17,487 bases of DNA. Source: Clostridia bacterium. GTDB taxonomy: Bacteria > Bacillota > Clostridia > Oscillospirales > UBA644. The translations under genes were made by a program, and so were the position numbers. Positions 1 to 8,190 of this stretch are shown piece by piece. The notes under the pieces are model-generated. The model saw nothing but the letters and a program-made list of their open reading frames with translations. It made no database searches and was not told the DNA's origin. The stretch lies in assembly GCA_014872655.1 (NCBI GenBank), contig WHHJ01000042.1, forward strand, positions 1 to 17,487. The letters are read 5' to 3'. Within the stretch, counting starts at the first letter, position 1, and each line of letters begins with the position of its first letter.

Positions 1-712
1 CAAAGGGCAAAAACTAACAGTAAAAGCAACACGAAACGAATTAACTTTTTATACCGAACTATATCCGGTTCTCGAATCTGCAACCGGGAAATATAAAATC
101 GGGCTTTGGGTCCGTGACAGTACGGCCGGAATCGGAACCATCACCTACTATGATCCTCAAAACAAAACTTTTGCCGCATTAGGACATAGCATCTCTGACA
201 TCGATACCGGACAAATCATGCCTTTACAAAAAGGAGAAGTGCTCAAAAGCAGCATTACCGGGATAAAAAAAGGCACACAAGGCAGCCCCGGTGAACTGCA
301 GGGCGTGTTTGAAAATGAAGTAATCGGCACTTTATACAGCAATGAAATGGAAGGAATTTTCGGCGATATCGATGCGGATTTTGATTATACCGGCAAAGAA
401 GTCCAAATCGGGTTAAAACAACAAGTTACCGAAGGACCCGCAACGATTTATTGTACCCTCGATGATTCCGGCGTGCAAGAATATGAAATTCAAATTGTAA
501 AGATCAATAAAAACACACAGCAAACAACCAAAAATATGATTTTGGAAGTCACCGATGAACGCCTGTTGGAAAAAACCGGCGGCATCGTTCAAGGGATGTC
601 GGGTAGCCCCATTATGCAAAACGGAAAACTCATCGGAGCCGTCACGCATGTACTCATCGATTCTCCCACTCGGGGATACGGCATTTTTATCGAAAACATG
701 TTAGCACACTAA
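1..712 (+). CDS. spoIVB: SpoIVB serine peptidase (S55 family), 3' part
   Basis: SpoIVB is the forespore-secreted serine protease that cleaves SpoIVFA and so triggers pro-sigma-K processing during sporulation. The reading frame is open from base 2 to the stop at 710-712, giving 236 residues without the N-terminus; the missing part should hold the membrane anchor and most of the PDZ domain. The peptidase domain is clear: the stretch LWVRDSTAGIGT near residues 35-46, the catalytic His in ALGHSISDID (about residue 62 of the visible part), and the catalytic Ser in GMSGSPI (about residue 200). An Asp exactly 15 residues before that Ser (in VTDERLLEK) matches the spacing of the third triad member in the Bacillus subtilis enzyme. 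The ATG at 218 is internal and is not the start. The gene ends in a hairpin, and the next gene is convergent, so spo0A does not follow here as it does in many spore formers. Confidence 0.95.
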   Translation, partial: KGQKLTVKATRNELTFYTELYPVLESATGKYKIGLWVRDSTAGIGTITYYDPQNKTFAALGHSISDIDTGQIMPLQKGEVLKSSITGIKKGTQGSPGELQGVFENEVIGTLYSNEMEGIFGDIDADFDYTGKEVQIGLKQQVTEGPATIYCTLDDSGVQEYEIQIVKINKNTQQTTKNMILEVTDERLLEKTGGIVQGMSGSPIMQNGKLIGAVTHVLIDSPTRGYGIFIENMLAH

Positions 713-741
713 AAAGATCGGGGAATATCCCCGATCTTTTT
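711..741. terminator. Bidirectional intrinsic terminator between spoIVB and the amidohydrolase gene
   Basis: A perfect 14-bp inverted repeat (711-724 with 728-741) with a 3-nt loop. The stem has a GATCGGGGA core flanked by five A and five T, so each strand shows a U-tract at the 3' side of the hairpin. The spoIVB stop codon (710-712) overlaps the base of the stem. It should end the spoIVB transcript on the + strand and the long recA operon on the - strand. Confidence 0.93.
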
Positions 742-754
742 GATCTCATATTTT

Positions 755-1534
755 CTATTTTTGATCCACAAACTTTAATTTGGGGAACATACGCAGCGCA
801 TTTCGATATAAAATATCCAGTTTTTCATCGTCGGTCAACCGTGCATACTCAATCCGTCCCCGCTGAAAACCGCAAGAATACGTATCCGTACCAAACAAAA
901 TCCGATCGGCACCAATCCGAGAAGCCGCAAATTCCACAATATTATTTTGTGCACTGGCACTGCCGGAAGTATCGGTATAAACATTTCCCCATTTTGATTT
1001 TTCAATACACTCTACATGTTCATAAGTACCCAGATGCGCAACAATAATCCGACAATCACGATATTTATTCGCAAAATCCGGAACAGCCCGCAAATAATCG
1101 GGATGCATCAAAACGGTCGCACCGCGTTCAGCAGCAAACGAAAAGATCCGATCGCCTTCTTCTTCTAACGAATACTGATGATATCCTGCATGGATTTTAA
1201 TTCCGATACACTTCTCATTTTTCAGCATTCGATCCGCCTGCTCATAGGTCCGAGGATCGCCCGGATAAATAACGACCCACTGATAAAACCAAGGAATTTC
1301 TGCGGCAAACTTCTCTGCCAGTTCGTTTTCTTCATAAACGACTTTATTAACGACAACACTCGGAAATGAAGAAAAGCACCCGATTCCGATATTGCTGGCA
1401 TCATATTCTTTCCGCAAAAAATCCAAATCACACTGATAAATATCATTCGTCGGAGAATCATACTCATTTCCGTCATTGTAATGCGAATGAATATCGATCG
1501 CACACACGTCTTTTAAATTTACTTTTTCTGCCAT
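755..1534 (-). CDS. Amidohydrolase-2 / TIM-barrel metal-dependent hydrolase
   Basis: A 259-residue protein of the amidohydrolase superfamily, related-to-aminocarboxymuconate-decarboxylase type (Amidohydro_2). Visible metal-site motifs: HxH in DIHSHYN (His16, His18), His144 in VLMHPDY, His167 in IVAHLGTYEH, and Asp217 in LFGTDTY, all at the usual barrel-strand ends; Lys113 in GIKIHAG may add to the site. No signal peptide, so it is probably cytoplasmic. The substrate cannot be read from the sequence: members hydrolyse or decarboxylate many small molecules. The frame also opens at a GTG at 1543, but that GTG is part of the Shine-Dalgarno GAGGTG (1541-1546), which sits 6 nt before the ATG at 1534, so the ATG is chosen. 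It is the last gene of the operon, 10 nt after recG, and is followed by the shared terminator. Confidence 0.85.
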   Translation of the reverse strand: MAEKVNLKDVCAIDIHSHYNDGNEYDSPTNDIYQCDLDFLRKEYDASNIGIGCFSSFPSVVVNKVVYEENELAEKFAAEIPWFYQWVVIYPGDPRTYEQADRMLKNEKCIGIKIHAGYHQYSLEEEGDRIFSFAAERGATVLMHPDYLRAVPDFANKYRDCRIIVAHLGTYEHVECIEKSKWGNVYTDTSGSASAQNNIVEFAASRIGADRILFGTDTYSCGFQRGRIEYARLTDDEKLDILYRNALRMFPKLKFVDQK

Positions 1535-1540
1535 ATCCAA

Positions 1541-1546
1541 CACCTC
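1541..1546 (-). promoter_or_regulatory. Ribosome binding site deciding the amidohydrolase start
   Basis: GAGGTG on the - strand, six bases before the ATG at 1532-1534. It overlaps the in-frame GTG (1541-1543) that would otherwise extend the protein by three residues, and it also overlaps the recG stop codon TGA (1545-1547), which suggests coupling to recG translation. Confidence 0.75.
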
Positions 1547-3590
1547 AACTTAATATATTTAAATCCGTCTGATCAAAAAGATGTAAAACCGCTTGTTTCA
1601 AATAAACCAAACTTGGCTCAGCAAACCAAGCGGGATTCTGAGTTACCTGCCGAGCTGCTTCGTGCGCAGCACTCAGCGTCTCCATATCCCGAATCAAATC
1701 CGCATGCCGAAACAAGGGCAATCCGCTTTGCCGCTGTCCGAAGAAATCTCCGGGGCCGCGCATCTGCAAATCTTTACGGCTGATTTCAAATCCATTATTA
1801 GTTGCGCAAAACGAAGAAAGGCGCTCTTTAGTCACGGCATTTTCGGTATCGCTTACCAAAAAACAATACGACTTTTTAGTTCCGCGCCCCACCCGGCCGC
1901 GCAACTGATGCAGCTGAGATAAACCAAACCGCTCCGCATTTTCAATAATCATAATATTGGCATTTGGTACATTCACGCCGACTTCAATTACCGTCGTACA
2001 AACCAGCACTTTGACCTTTCCGTCTACAAAATCATGCAAAACATTTTCTTTTTCTGTCGCGCTCATCCGGCCGTGCAAATACCTCACATCCAGTCCGCGC
2101 AAAAACAAATCCGTCAATTCTTTGGCATACGCTGTCGCCGCTTTCAGCGAATCGTCCTCACCATTCTCCACCAACGGACACACCACATAAGCTTGTCCGC
2201 CTTGAGCAACCTGTTCCCGTAAATACCGGTACATCCGTGTATGATAATCGGAAGAAACTAAAAACGTAGAAACACGTTTTCGTCCCGCAGGCAATTCGTC
2301 AATCACAGACAAATCCATTTCACCATATAAAATCAATGCCAGTGAACGAGGGATCGGGGTCGCGGACATCACCAACATATGCGGACAGATTCCCTTTTGA
2401 GATAATTGTGACCGCTGTTTGAGGCCGAAACGATGCTGCTCGTCTACAATTGTCAACGCCAAATTCCGAAATTGTACAAAATCTTGGATCAGCGCATGCG
2501 TTCCGATCAGCAAGTCCATCTCGCCTGACTGCAATTGTTCCATGATCTGACGCCGCTGCGCAGGCTTTGTACTCCCCGTCAACAAGGCACAAGATAATCC
2601 AAACTTCTCAAACAAATCCCGAAAATACTCATAATGCTGAACCGCCAGTATTTCCGTAGGCGCCATCAGACAGGCTTGTTTTGAGTTTTTCACCGTATAA
2701 TAAATCACGGCCGCGGCTACCACCGTTTTTCCGCTTCCGACATCTCCCTGAATCATCCGCGTCATCGGAATATCTTTTTTCATATCCTGAATACATTCTT
2801 CAATAACACGATGTTGGGCTCGCGTTAAAGAATACGGAATGGCCGCATAAAAATCCGACATATCAATCTCTTGGTCCAAAGCCGGTGCCGTCTTTTTTTG
2901 ACGATTGGCACGAATCGTATGCAACCCCAACGAAAATAAAAACAATTCCTCAAACACAAACCGGTGCTGGGCCTCTTTCAGCGTTTGCATGTTCTGCGGA
3001 TAATGAACGGCAGAATATGCCTCCCGACGAGACATCAATCCGTAACGTTCTAAAATATCCTGCGGCAAAATCTCTTCAATGTTTGGCAAAGAAATTTTCA
3101 GCGCTTGTTCCACCCAGCGCCGCACCAACTTTTGTGAGAACCCGCCAAAAAGCCGGTAAACCGGTAAAATTCCGGCATGATCAACCGTTTCTATCAAAGG
3201 AGAGGCCATTTCAAAACGGTGTCCCTTTCGCGTGGCGGTTCCAAAGAAAATAAATTCTTTTCCAACCGTCATCTGGGTGGCTACATATTCCTGATTAAAT
3301 AAAACAATTTCCAAACAACCGCTGCCGTCATCTACGACAAACTGATACAGTGTCATATTTTTGCGCAAACGAACCTTTCGGACCGGTTTTACAATCTCAG
3401 CCCGAACGACAGCATGAACGCCGTCAACCAAAAATGCAATGCTCACCGGTTCGCTCAAATCCAAGTAGGTTCGAGGGAAATAATCCAATAAATCTCCTAC
3501 ACGACAAATTCCGGCGGCCGCTAAAAGTTCGGCTCGCCGTTTTCCGATCCCATCCAGAATCGACACATTGCTCTCAAATCCTGTATCCAT
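1545..3590 (-). CDS. recG: ATP-dependent DNA helicase RecG
   Basis: RecG remodels stalled replication forks and branch-migrates Holliday junctions. The 681-residue length is normal for the family. Domains in order: an N-terminal helix-hairpin-helix-like and wedge/OB region (about 1-160), including the pattern YFPRTYLD; the DEAD/SF2 helicase core with Walker A in GDVGSGKT (about 282-289), motif II as DEQH (about 383-386), motif III in MSATPIPR (from about 408); then the second helicase lobe with motif VI in QLRGRVGRG and the C-terminal RecG region MRGPGDFFGQRQSGLP. The ATG at 3590 has GGAGG four bases upstream. It is 26 nt downstream of cysS with no terminator between, and ends 10 nt before the amidohydrolase start. 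No missing motifs were seen. Confidence 0.97.
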   Translation of the reverse strand: MDTGFESNVSILDGIGKRRAELLAAAGICRVGDLLDYFPRTYLDLSEPVSIAFLVDGVHAVVRAEIVKPVRKVRLRKNMTLYQFVVDDGSGCLEIVLFNQEYVATQMTVGKEFIFFGTATRKGHRFEMASPLIETVDHAGILPVYRLFGGFSQKLVRRWVEQALKISLPNIEEILPQDILERYGLMSRREAYSAVHYPQNMQTLKEAQHRFVFEELFLFSLGLHTIRANRQKKTAPALDQEIDMSDFYAAIPYSLTRAQHRVIEECIQDMKKDIPMTRMIQGDVGSGKTVVAAAVIYYTVKNSKQACLMAPTEILAVQHYEYFRDLFEKFGLSCALLTGSTKPAQRRQIMEQLQSGEMDLLIGTHALIQDFVQFRNLALTIVDEQHRFGLKQRSQLSQKGICPHMLVMSATPIPRSLALILYGEMDLSVIDELPAGRKRVSTFLVSSDYHTRMYRYLREQVAQGGQAYVVCPLVENGEDDSLKAATAYAKELTDLFLRGLDVRYLHGRMSATEKENVLHDFVDGKVKVLVCTTVIEVGVNVPNANIMIIENAERFGLSQLHQLRGRVGRGTKKSYCFLVSDTENAVTKERLSSFCATNNGFEISRKDLQMRGPGDFFGQRQSGLPLFRHADLIRDMETLSAAHEAARQVTQNPAWFAEPSLVYLKQAVLHLFDQTDLNILS

Positions 3591-3616
3591 AAATCCTCCG
3601 CATCAAACGCCGAGAA

Positions 3617-5032
3617 TCAAATCTTTTTCCACGTCGCTCCCTGCGGAGTATCCGTCACCTCAATACCCTCGGCCTTCAACTGATCCCGAATGGCATCCGC
3701 ACGTGCATAATCCCGGTTCTTCTTTGCCTCTGCCCGCTGCGCAATCAACTGCTCAATCCGCGCAACTTCCTCCGGAGGCAAATCCGAACAAACCACACGA
3801 GCAGCCGCATCATTCAGTCCCAGCGCCAGAACCTGATCAAATTCTTCCACCAACGCTTTTTTCGTTGCATCATTAAGGTCTGCTTTCAACACATCATACA
3901 CACAAGTAACGGCAAGAGATGTATTCAGATCCGAATCCAGCGCAGTCCGGAACGCCTTGCGGAACGGCTCTGCAGCCGACTGATCCACATCCTTTTCCGC
4001 ACTGTCTGACAGTGCTGCAACCCGATTTAATAATTTCTCGTATGCAGTCTGTGCATTCTTTAGATTTTCAAATGAAAATACCAGCGACTTGGAATAGTGG
4101 GACTGCAAACAAAAATACCGGTACGCAAGCGGATCATATCCTTGTTCTTCCAATACCGAAACCGTTAAGAAACCACCTTTGGATTTGCTCATTTTTCCGC
4201 CGGAAGTATTCAAATGCCGTACATGGAACCAGTGCGGACACCATGGATGCCCCAAATAGGCTTCCGATTGAGCAATCTCATTGGTATGATGCGGGAAAGC
4301 ATTGTCGATTCCACCACAATGCAAATCCAGATATTCGCCTAAATATCGAATACTGATGGCCGAACACTCAATATGCCAACCGGGATACCCTTTACCCCAA
4401 GGACTATCCCATTTTAATTCCTGATCTTCAAACTTAGATTTCGTAAACCACAGTACAAAATCGCTTTTATTGCGCTTGTTCTCGTCTTCAAAAACATCGT
4501 CCCGAACACCGACTTCCAGATTTTCCTGTTCGTGCTTATGGAACACATAATATTCTTCCAGTTTTGAAGTATCAAAATAAATGTTGCCGCCGGCCTGATA
4601 CGCATATCCTTTTTGCAGCAGTTCCGAAACCATTTTAATATAAGAATCAATACAACTGGTTGCGGGCACTACAATATCCGGCTTACGAATATTTAATTTT
4701 TTACAATCCTCAAAAAAAGCGTTCGTATAAAACTCAGCGATTTGCATCACCGTTTTATGCTCCCGCTTTGCACCTTTTAACATCTTATCTTCGCCCGTAT
4801 CGGCGTCGCTGGACAAGTGCCCGACATCCGTTATATTCATCGCACGCGTCACTTCCAGCCCACTATAACGCAAATACCGTTCCAGAACGTCCTCCATAAT
4901 ATAAGTCCGTAAATTTCCGATATGCGCAAAGTGATATACGGTAGGACCGCATGTATACATTTTTACCTTTCCGGGCTCATGCAATTTTAATTCTTCTTTT
5001 TTTCTGGTCAGTGTATTATACAAACAAATCAT
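3617..5032 (-). CDS. cysS: Cysteinyl-tRNA synthetase
   Basis: Class I synthetase that charges tRNA-Cys. From the chosen start it has 471 residues, close to the usual 460-470. The HIGH motif reads HIGN (37-40) after TCGPTVY; KMSKS is exact at 280-284. The zinc ligands of the family are present: Cys28, Cys223 in GWHIECSA, His248 and Glu252 in FPHHTNE. The C-terminal region holds the DALR helical domain and an anticodon-binding tail ending near EGIEVTDTPQG. The frame runs up to 5062, but that would overlap cysE by ten codons; the ATG at 5032 has AGAGGAA seven bases before it and begins one base after the cysE stop, so it is the likely start. The cysE-cysS pair is a recurrent Firmicutes arrangement joining cysteine synthesis to its use in translation. 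Confidence 0.97.
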   Translation of the reverse strand: MICLYNTLTRKKEELKLHEPGKVKMYTCGPTVYHFAHIGNLRTYIMEDVLERYLRYSGLEVTRAMNITDVGHLSSDADTGEDKMLKGAKREHKTVMQIAEFYTNAFFEDCKKLNIRKPDIVVPATSCIDSYIKMVSELLQKGYAYQAGGNIYFDTSKLEEYYVFHKHEQENLEVGVRDDVFEDENKRNKSDFVLWFTKSKFEDQELKWDSPWGKGYPGWHIECSAISIRYLGEYLDLHCGGIDNAFPHHTNEIAQSEAYLGHPWCPHWFHVRHLNTSGGKMSKSKGGFLTVSVLEEQGYDPLAYRYFCLQSHYSKSLVFSFENLKNAQTAYEKLLNRVAALSDSAEKDVDQSAAEPFRKAFRTALDSDLNTSLAVTCVYDVLKADLNDATKKALVEEFDQVLALGLNDAAARVVCSDLPPEEVARIEQLIAQRAEAKKNRDYARADAIRDQLKAEGIEVTDTPQGATWKKI

Positions 5033-5033
5033 T

Positions 5034-5669
5034 TTATTTTTCCTCTTTCTCCACTTCGGCAACCGCTATCATTTTGTCAACCTGCGCCTGCAACCGGCAA
5101 ATTTCCTGAGATACCGGGTCCGGAATATGTACCTGATCCAAATTATTAATCCGCATGCCGTCGCGGCGCACTACTCGAGCAGGCACACCAACGGCCGTGC
5201 AATTCGGGGGGATATCACACAAAACAACAGCACCCGCAGCAATTTTGCTGTTATCTCCGATCGTGAAAGAGCCCAAACATTTTGCTCCGGCGCCAATCAC
5301 CACATTATTGCCGAGCGTCGGATGCCGTTTCCCTTTTTCTTTCCCGGTTCCGCCTAACGTGACTCCTTGATAAATCGTACAATTATCTCCAATCTCGGTC
5401 GTTTCGCCAATCACAACACCCATACCGTGATCAATAAAAAGACCTCGTCCGATTTTGGCCGCAGGATGAATTTCAATCCCGGTTCTTCGCCGCGCAAACT
5501 GTGAAATCCAACGTGCTAAAAAAAACAAATGGCGCCGATAAAACCAACCTGCAATCCGGTGATAAATAATGGCATGCAGACCGGCATAGCACATAAAAAT
5601 CTCAAAACTGGAACGCGCAGCAGGATCTCGGTCTTTAATCGCAGCAATATCCTCTTTTAATTTACCCAT
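5034..5669 (-). CDS. cysE: Serine O-acetyltransferase
   Basis: Transfers the acetyl group from acetyl-CoA to L-serine, giving O-acetylserine for cysteine synthesis. The 211-residue length matches the short Firmicutes form, which lacks the long N-terminal domain of the Escherichia coli enzyme. An N-terminal helical part (1-60, with FARRRTGIEIHP) leads into the left-handed beta-helix of hexapeptide repeats (about 65-165), including GRGLFIDHGMGVVIGE, QGVTLGGTGKEKGKRHP and GVPARVV. The catalytic His is His81 in IDHGMG; Glu66 stands where E. coli has Asp, as in Bacillus subtilis. The start at 5669 follows GGTGAG by six bases; that ribosome binding site overlaps the pgsA stop codon. There is no room for a T-box leader in front of it (7-nt gap), so cysteine-dependent control would have to act elsewhere. 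Confidence 0.96.
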   Translation of the reverse strand: MGKLKEDIAAIKDRDPAARSSFEIFMCYAGLHAIIYHRIAGWFYRRHLFFLARWISQFARRRTGIEIHPAAKIGRGLFIDHGMGVVIGETTEIGDNCTIYQGVTLGGTGKEKGKRHPTLGNNVVIGAGAKCLGSFTIGDNSKIAAGAVVLCDIPPNCTAVGVPARVVRRDGMRINNLDQVHIPDPVSQEICRLQAQVDKMIAVAEVEKEEK

Positions 5670-5676
5670 ATATGTC

Positions 5677-6279
5677 TCACCTTAAATACTTTTTTGAACC
5701 TTTAAAATACGGAACAGCAGATATAACCGTCACAATTGCCAGAATCCAGACTAAGATTCCCGGCACCAGCGAAAACGGACATCCGGAACCGAAGCCGGCA
5801 ATATCCGGATTTAAAATGTACATCACCATCAGATAAACAAAAACCGCACCGATGACAATTGCCTGCAATGTCGTCTTAACCTTTCCCCAAATTTTAGCAG
5901 ATAAAACGTCCCCCGTTCCAGCTGCAATCATCCGCAGCATCGTCACACAAAATTCTCGCCCAATAATAATAATTAAAGGCAAAACGGGCATCACATCATT
6001 TCCGACAAAAGCACACAGCACACTGACAACAAGCATCTTATCCGCAATCGGATCCAAAAACTTTCCAAGATTAGACACCAAATCATATCTGCGCGCAATT
6101 TTACCATCAAACAAATCCGTCAGCATGGCAATGCCAAACAAGATTCCTGCAATCAACATCCGAACCCAGACCGCTAACATCTCACTGACCGGGTTATCCA
6201 ACATAAAAATCAAAATAAACGGAATCATGATAATCCGAAATATACATAATATATTGGGAATGTTTCGATTCACTTTCAA
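5677..6279 (-). CDS. pgsA: CDP-diacylglycerol--glycerol-3-phosphate 3-phosphatidyltransferase
   Basis: Makes phosphatidylglycerophosphate, the committed step to phosphatidylglycerol and cardiolipin, in the cytoplasmic membrane. With the TTG start it has 200 residues, normal for the family. The CDP-alcohol phosphotransferase signature D-x2-DG-x2-AR-x8-G-x3-D-x3-D is complete: DLFDGKIAR (Asp55, Asp58, Gly59, Ala62, Arg63), Gly72, Asp76 and Asp80. Several hydrophobic segments surround it (about 10-27, 36-53, 80-105, 135-155 and 165-190). The frame extends to 6342, but the longer forms overlap rimO by about 20 codons; TTG at 6277-6279 has AGGGTGG six bases upstream and starts one base after the rimO stop. 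It is followed after 7 nt by cysE. Having pgsA next to rimO and recA is a familiar Firmicutes neighbourhood. Confidence 0.95.
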   Translation of the reverse strand: MKVNRNIPNILCIFRIIMIPFILIFMLDNPVSEMLAVWVRMLIAGILFGIAMLTDLFDGKIARRYDLVSNLGKFLDPIADKMLVVSVLCAFVGNDVMPVLPLIIIIGREFCVTMLRMIAAGTGDVLSAKIWGKVKTTLQAIVIGAVFVYLMVMYILNPDIAGFGSGCPFSLVPGILVWILAIVTVISAVPYFKGSKKYLR

Positions 6280-6280
6280 T

Positions 6281-7576
6281 TTAATCCACCCTTTTTCCGT
6301 ATAAATCATATTGCCGGAATCTCTCAATCCGAACTCGCACAAACGTTCCCTCTTCTACCGGAGTATCCGAAGTAAACAAAATCCTGCCATCCACATCGGG
6401 AGCCTGAAAATATGCCCGCCCCACATACTTGCCCGAGTGGGACTGTTTTCCTTCACATAAAACATCATAAACATTGCCGACATATTGCTTGTTGATAGTT
6501 CTTAACAACCGTTGCTGTTGCTGCATCAACAAATCAGCCCGAGTCTGCCGAACAGCTTGCGGAACCTGTCCCCGCATTTTCCCAGCTGCAGTCCCCTCCT
6601 GACGAGAATACGGAAAGACGCCCAAATTATTAAACTGAATATCTTTTATAAACTTCTTTAAAATTTCAAAGTCCTCTTCGCTTTCCTTTGGAAAACCCGT
6701 AATAAACGTTGTACGCAATGAAACATCCGGAACAATGCTTCGAATATGCGCAATCAAATCCCGTAAATAAACATCATCGCCCCGCCGATTCATCAGCTTG
6801 AGAATGCGTCCTGACGCATGTTGCAACGGCAAATCAATATAAGGTACAAATTTAGGTTCTTCTGCCATCAGATGCAGCATTTCATCCCGAATGGTCGTCG
6901 GATAACAATATAACACCCTCACCCATTTTACGCTATCGATTCGACAAGTCTCTCGAATGACCCGGCAAAGGTCCGCATACCGAGTGGTATCCTGCGCAAT
7001 CAGGTTAATTTCTTTTGCGCCTCGCCCCACTAAATCCTTTATCTCTGCCATTACATTTTCATATTTTCTGGCATCAAATTCGCCGCGAACCAAAGGGATC
7101 ACACAATAAGAACAATGATTCGAACATCCGTCGGCAACTTTGACATAAACGGAATAAGGCTTTTCTGTCAAGATCCGCATCCCTTCCGGGGTGGGAACAG
7201 AAAGCGGAGCATAATGCTCATATCCGTCTGTTGCCTCGATCGCCTCACAAATTCGGTCAAAACTTTTACTGCCCAATACCGCATCCACTTCCGGCATCGA
7301 TTCAATGATCTGCTTCTGATATCGCTGTGCCATACATCCTGTCACAATCAGTTTTTTCAAATGCCCGTGTGTCTTGTACTCAGCGGCCTCTAAAATTGCC
7401 TCAATCGATTCCGTATTGGCATCATCAATAAAAGTACACGTATGCACAATCGCCGCATCACAAACGCTCAAATCATTGCAGATCTGATATCCGTGCTGCT
7501 GCAAAATTCCCAACAACACCTCTGCATCCACACGATTTTTCGCGCACCCTAATGCGATCAATCCGACTTTCTTCAT
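6281..7576 (-). CDS. rimO: Ribosomal protein S12 methylthiotransferase RimO
   Basis: Radical-SAM enzyme that adds a methylthio group to a conserved Asp of ribosomal protein S12. The protein has 431 residues, the usual size. The N-terminal UPF0004 domain carries Cys11 (ALGCAKNRVDAE), Cys47 (HTCTFIDDA) and Cys81 (VTGCMAQRY) for the auxiliary iron-sulfur cluster. The radical-SAM CxxxCxxC is Cys151, Cys155 and Cys158 in GCSNHCSYCVIP. Other family patterns are PYIDLPLQHAS and TTFITGFPKESEEDF, and a C-terminal TRAM domain covers about 365-431. The N-terminal sequence ALGCAKNRVD and the VIPLVRG context point to RimO and not MiaB. The ATG at 7576 overlaps the recX stop (TGATG). A GTG one codon earlier (7579) lies at better spacing from AAGGAAG and cannot be excluded; it would add one residue. 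Confidence 0.95.
   Translation of the reverse strand: MKKVGLIALGCAKNRVDAEVLLGILQQHGYQICNDLSVCDAAIVHTCTFIDDANTESIEAILEAAEYKTHGHLKKLIVTGCMAQRYQKQIIESMPEVDAVLGSKSFDRICEAIEATDGYEHYAPLSVPTPEGMRILTEKPYSVYVKVADGCSNHCSYCVIPLVRGEFDARKYENVMAEIKDLVGRGAKEINLIAQDTTRYADLCRVIRETCRIDSVKWVRVLYCYPTTIRDEMLHLMAEEPKFVPYIDLPLQHASGRILKLMNRRGDDVYLRDLIAHIRSIVPDVSLRTTFITGFPKESEEDFEILKKFIKDIQFNNLGVFPYSRQEGTAAGKMRGQVPQAVRQTRADLLMQQQQRLLRTINKQYVGNVYDVLCEGKQSHSGKYVGRAYFQAPDVDGRILFTSDTPVEEGTFVRVRIERFRQYDLYGKRVD
6286..6292 (-). promoter_or_regulatory. Ribosome binding site supporting the TTG start of pgsA
   Basis: AGGGTGG on the - strand, six bases before TTG (6277-6279). It lies just inside the end of rimO. No comparable site precedes the upstream in-frame ATG codons, so the TTG is the better start. 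Confidence 0.7.
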
Positions 7577-8190
7577 CACTCAACGTCTTCCTTAACATTC
7601 TCATTATACAGCGCAATTGCCTTTTTTATGTCTTCGCCGTCGTAACCCCGGCGTAAAAAATACGTATACTGTTTCTGCTTTTCCCGTAAATCTTCAATCG
7701 GCAAACCTTTTACTCTTTTTTGCAGCGTCTGACTGATTTCTGCTATAGGATCCGTCTGCAACTGCTCTAATTTTTCTTGCCAAATCAGCCGATCAATCTT
7801 ACGCTTTTGCAATTCCTGCGCAACGCGTCTTTTACCATAACGACTACCATATTTTTCAATAATGCGATCCGCATAGGTATCATCATTGATATATCCCATC
7901 CGAACCAATTGATCCACTGCATCACTGCCGTCAATTCCCTGACGCGCCAATTTATCCAACATTTCGCCCACAGAATAATCGCGAAACCCCAGATAATAAA
8001 TCGCCTGCCGCAACACTTTTTCACGCGCCGCATAAGCTCGACCCTGCTCCAAGCAAGCTTCTTCAATTTCTTTTTCAGTTGAAAGGCCTGTCTCAAAAAT
8101 CCCCTTGGCACTGATCGAAAATTCAAAACCAGCCGGAGAATAAATTTGATACAATGAGCTGTTTTTCGCAGGCTCTATCTTAATCCTCAT
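7576..8190 (-). CDS. recX: Regulatory protein RecX
   Basis: RecX binds RecA filaments and limits or modulates their activity. The 204-residue protein shows three-helix RecX repeats: an N-terminal beta-rich part (1-60), then YYLGFRDYSVGEMLDKLARQG (about 90-110), the MGYINDDTYADR pattern of the second unit, and SRYGKRRVAQELQKRKI of the same unit; the end (DLREKQKQYTYFLRRGYDGEDIKKAI) is the third repeat. It lies directly after recA and overlaps it by 11 nt, the classic arrangement. No clear ribosome binding site precedes the ATG at 8190 or the TTG at 8196, so translation is probably coupled to recA; the exact start is uncertain by two codons. It overlaps rimO by one base. Confidence 0.93.
   Translation of the reverse strand: MRIKIEPAKNSSLYQIYSPAGFEFSISAKGIFETGLSTEKEIEEACLEQGRAYAAREKVLRQAIYYLGFRDYSVGEMLDKLARQGIDGSDAVDQLVRMGYINDDTYADRIIEKYGSRYGKRRVAQELQKRKIDRLIWQEKLEQLQTDPIAEISQTLQKRVKGLPIEDLREKQKQYTYFLRRGYDGEDIKKAIALYNENVKEDVE

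Noticed and set aside
3919..4356. A 145-codon + strand open frame opposite cysS.
   Set aside because: cysS on the - strand is full length with every motif; this frame has no family resemblance and no ribosome binding site.
5670..5676. A T-box leader in front of cysE-cysS.
   Set aside because: Only 7 nt separate pgsA from cysE and 1 nt separates cysE from cysS, so there is no space for a T-box.
5852..6304. A 150-codon + strand open frame opposite pgsA.
   Set aside because: It is the antisense image of a membrane protein gene with a complete catalytic signature; nothing supports expression.
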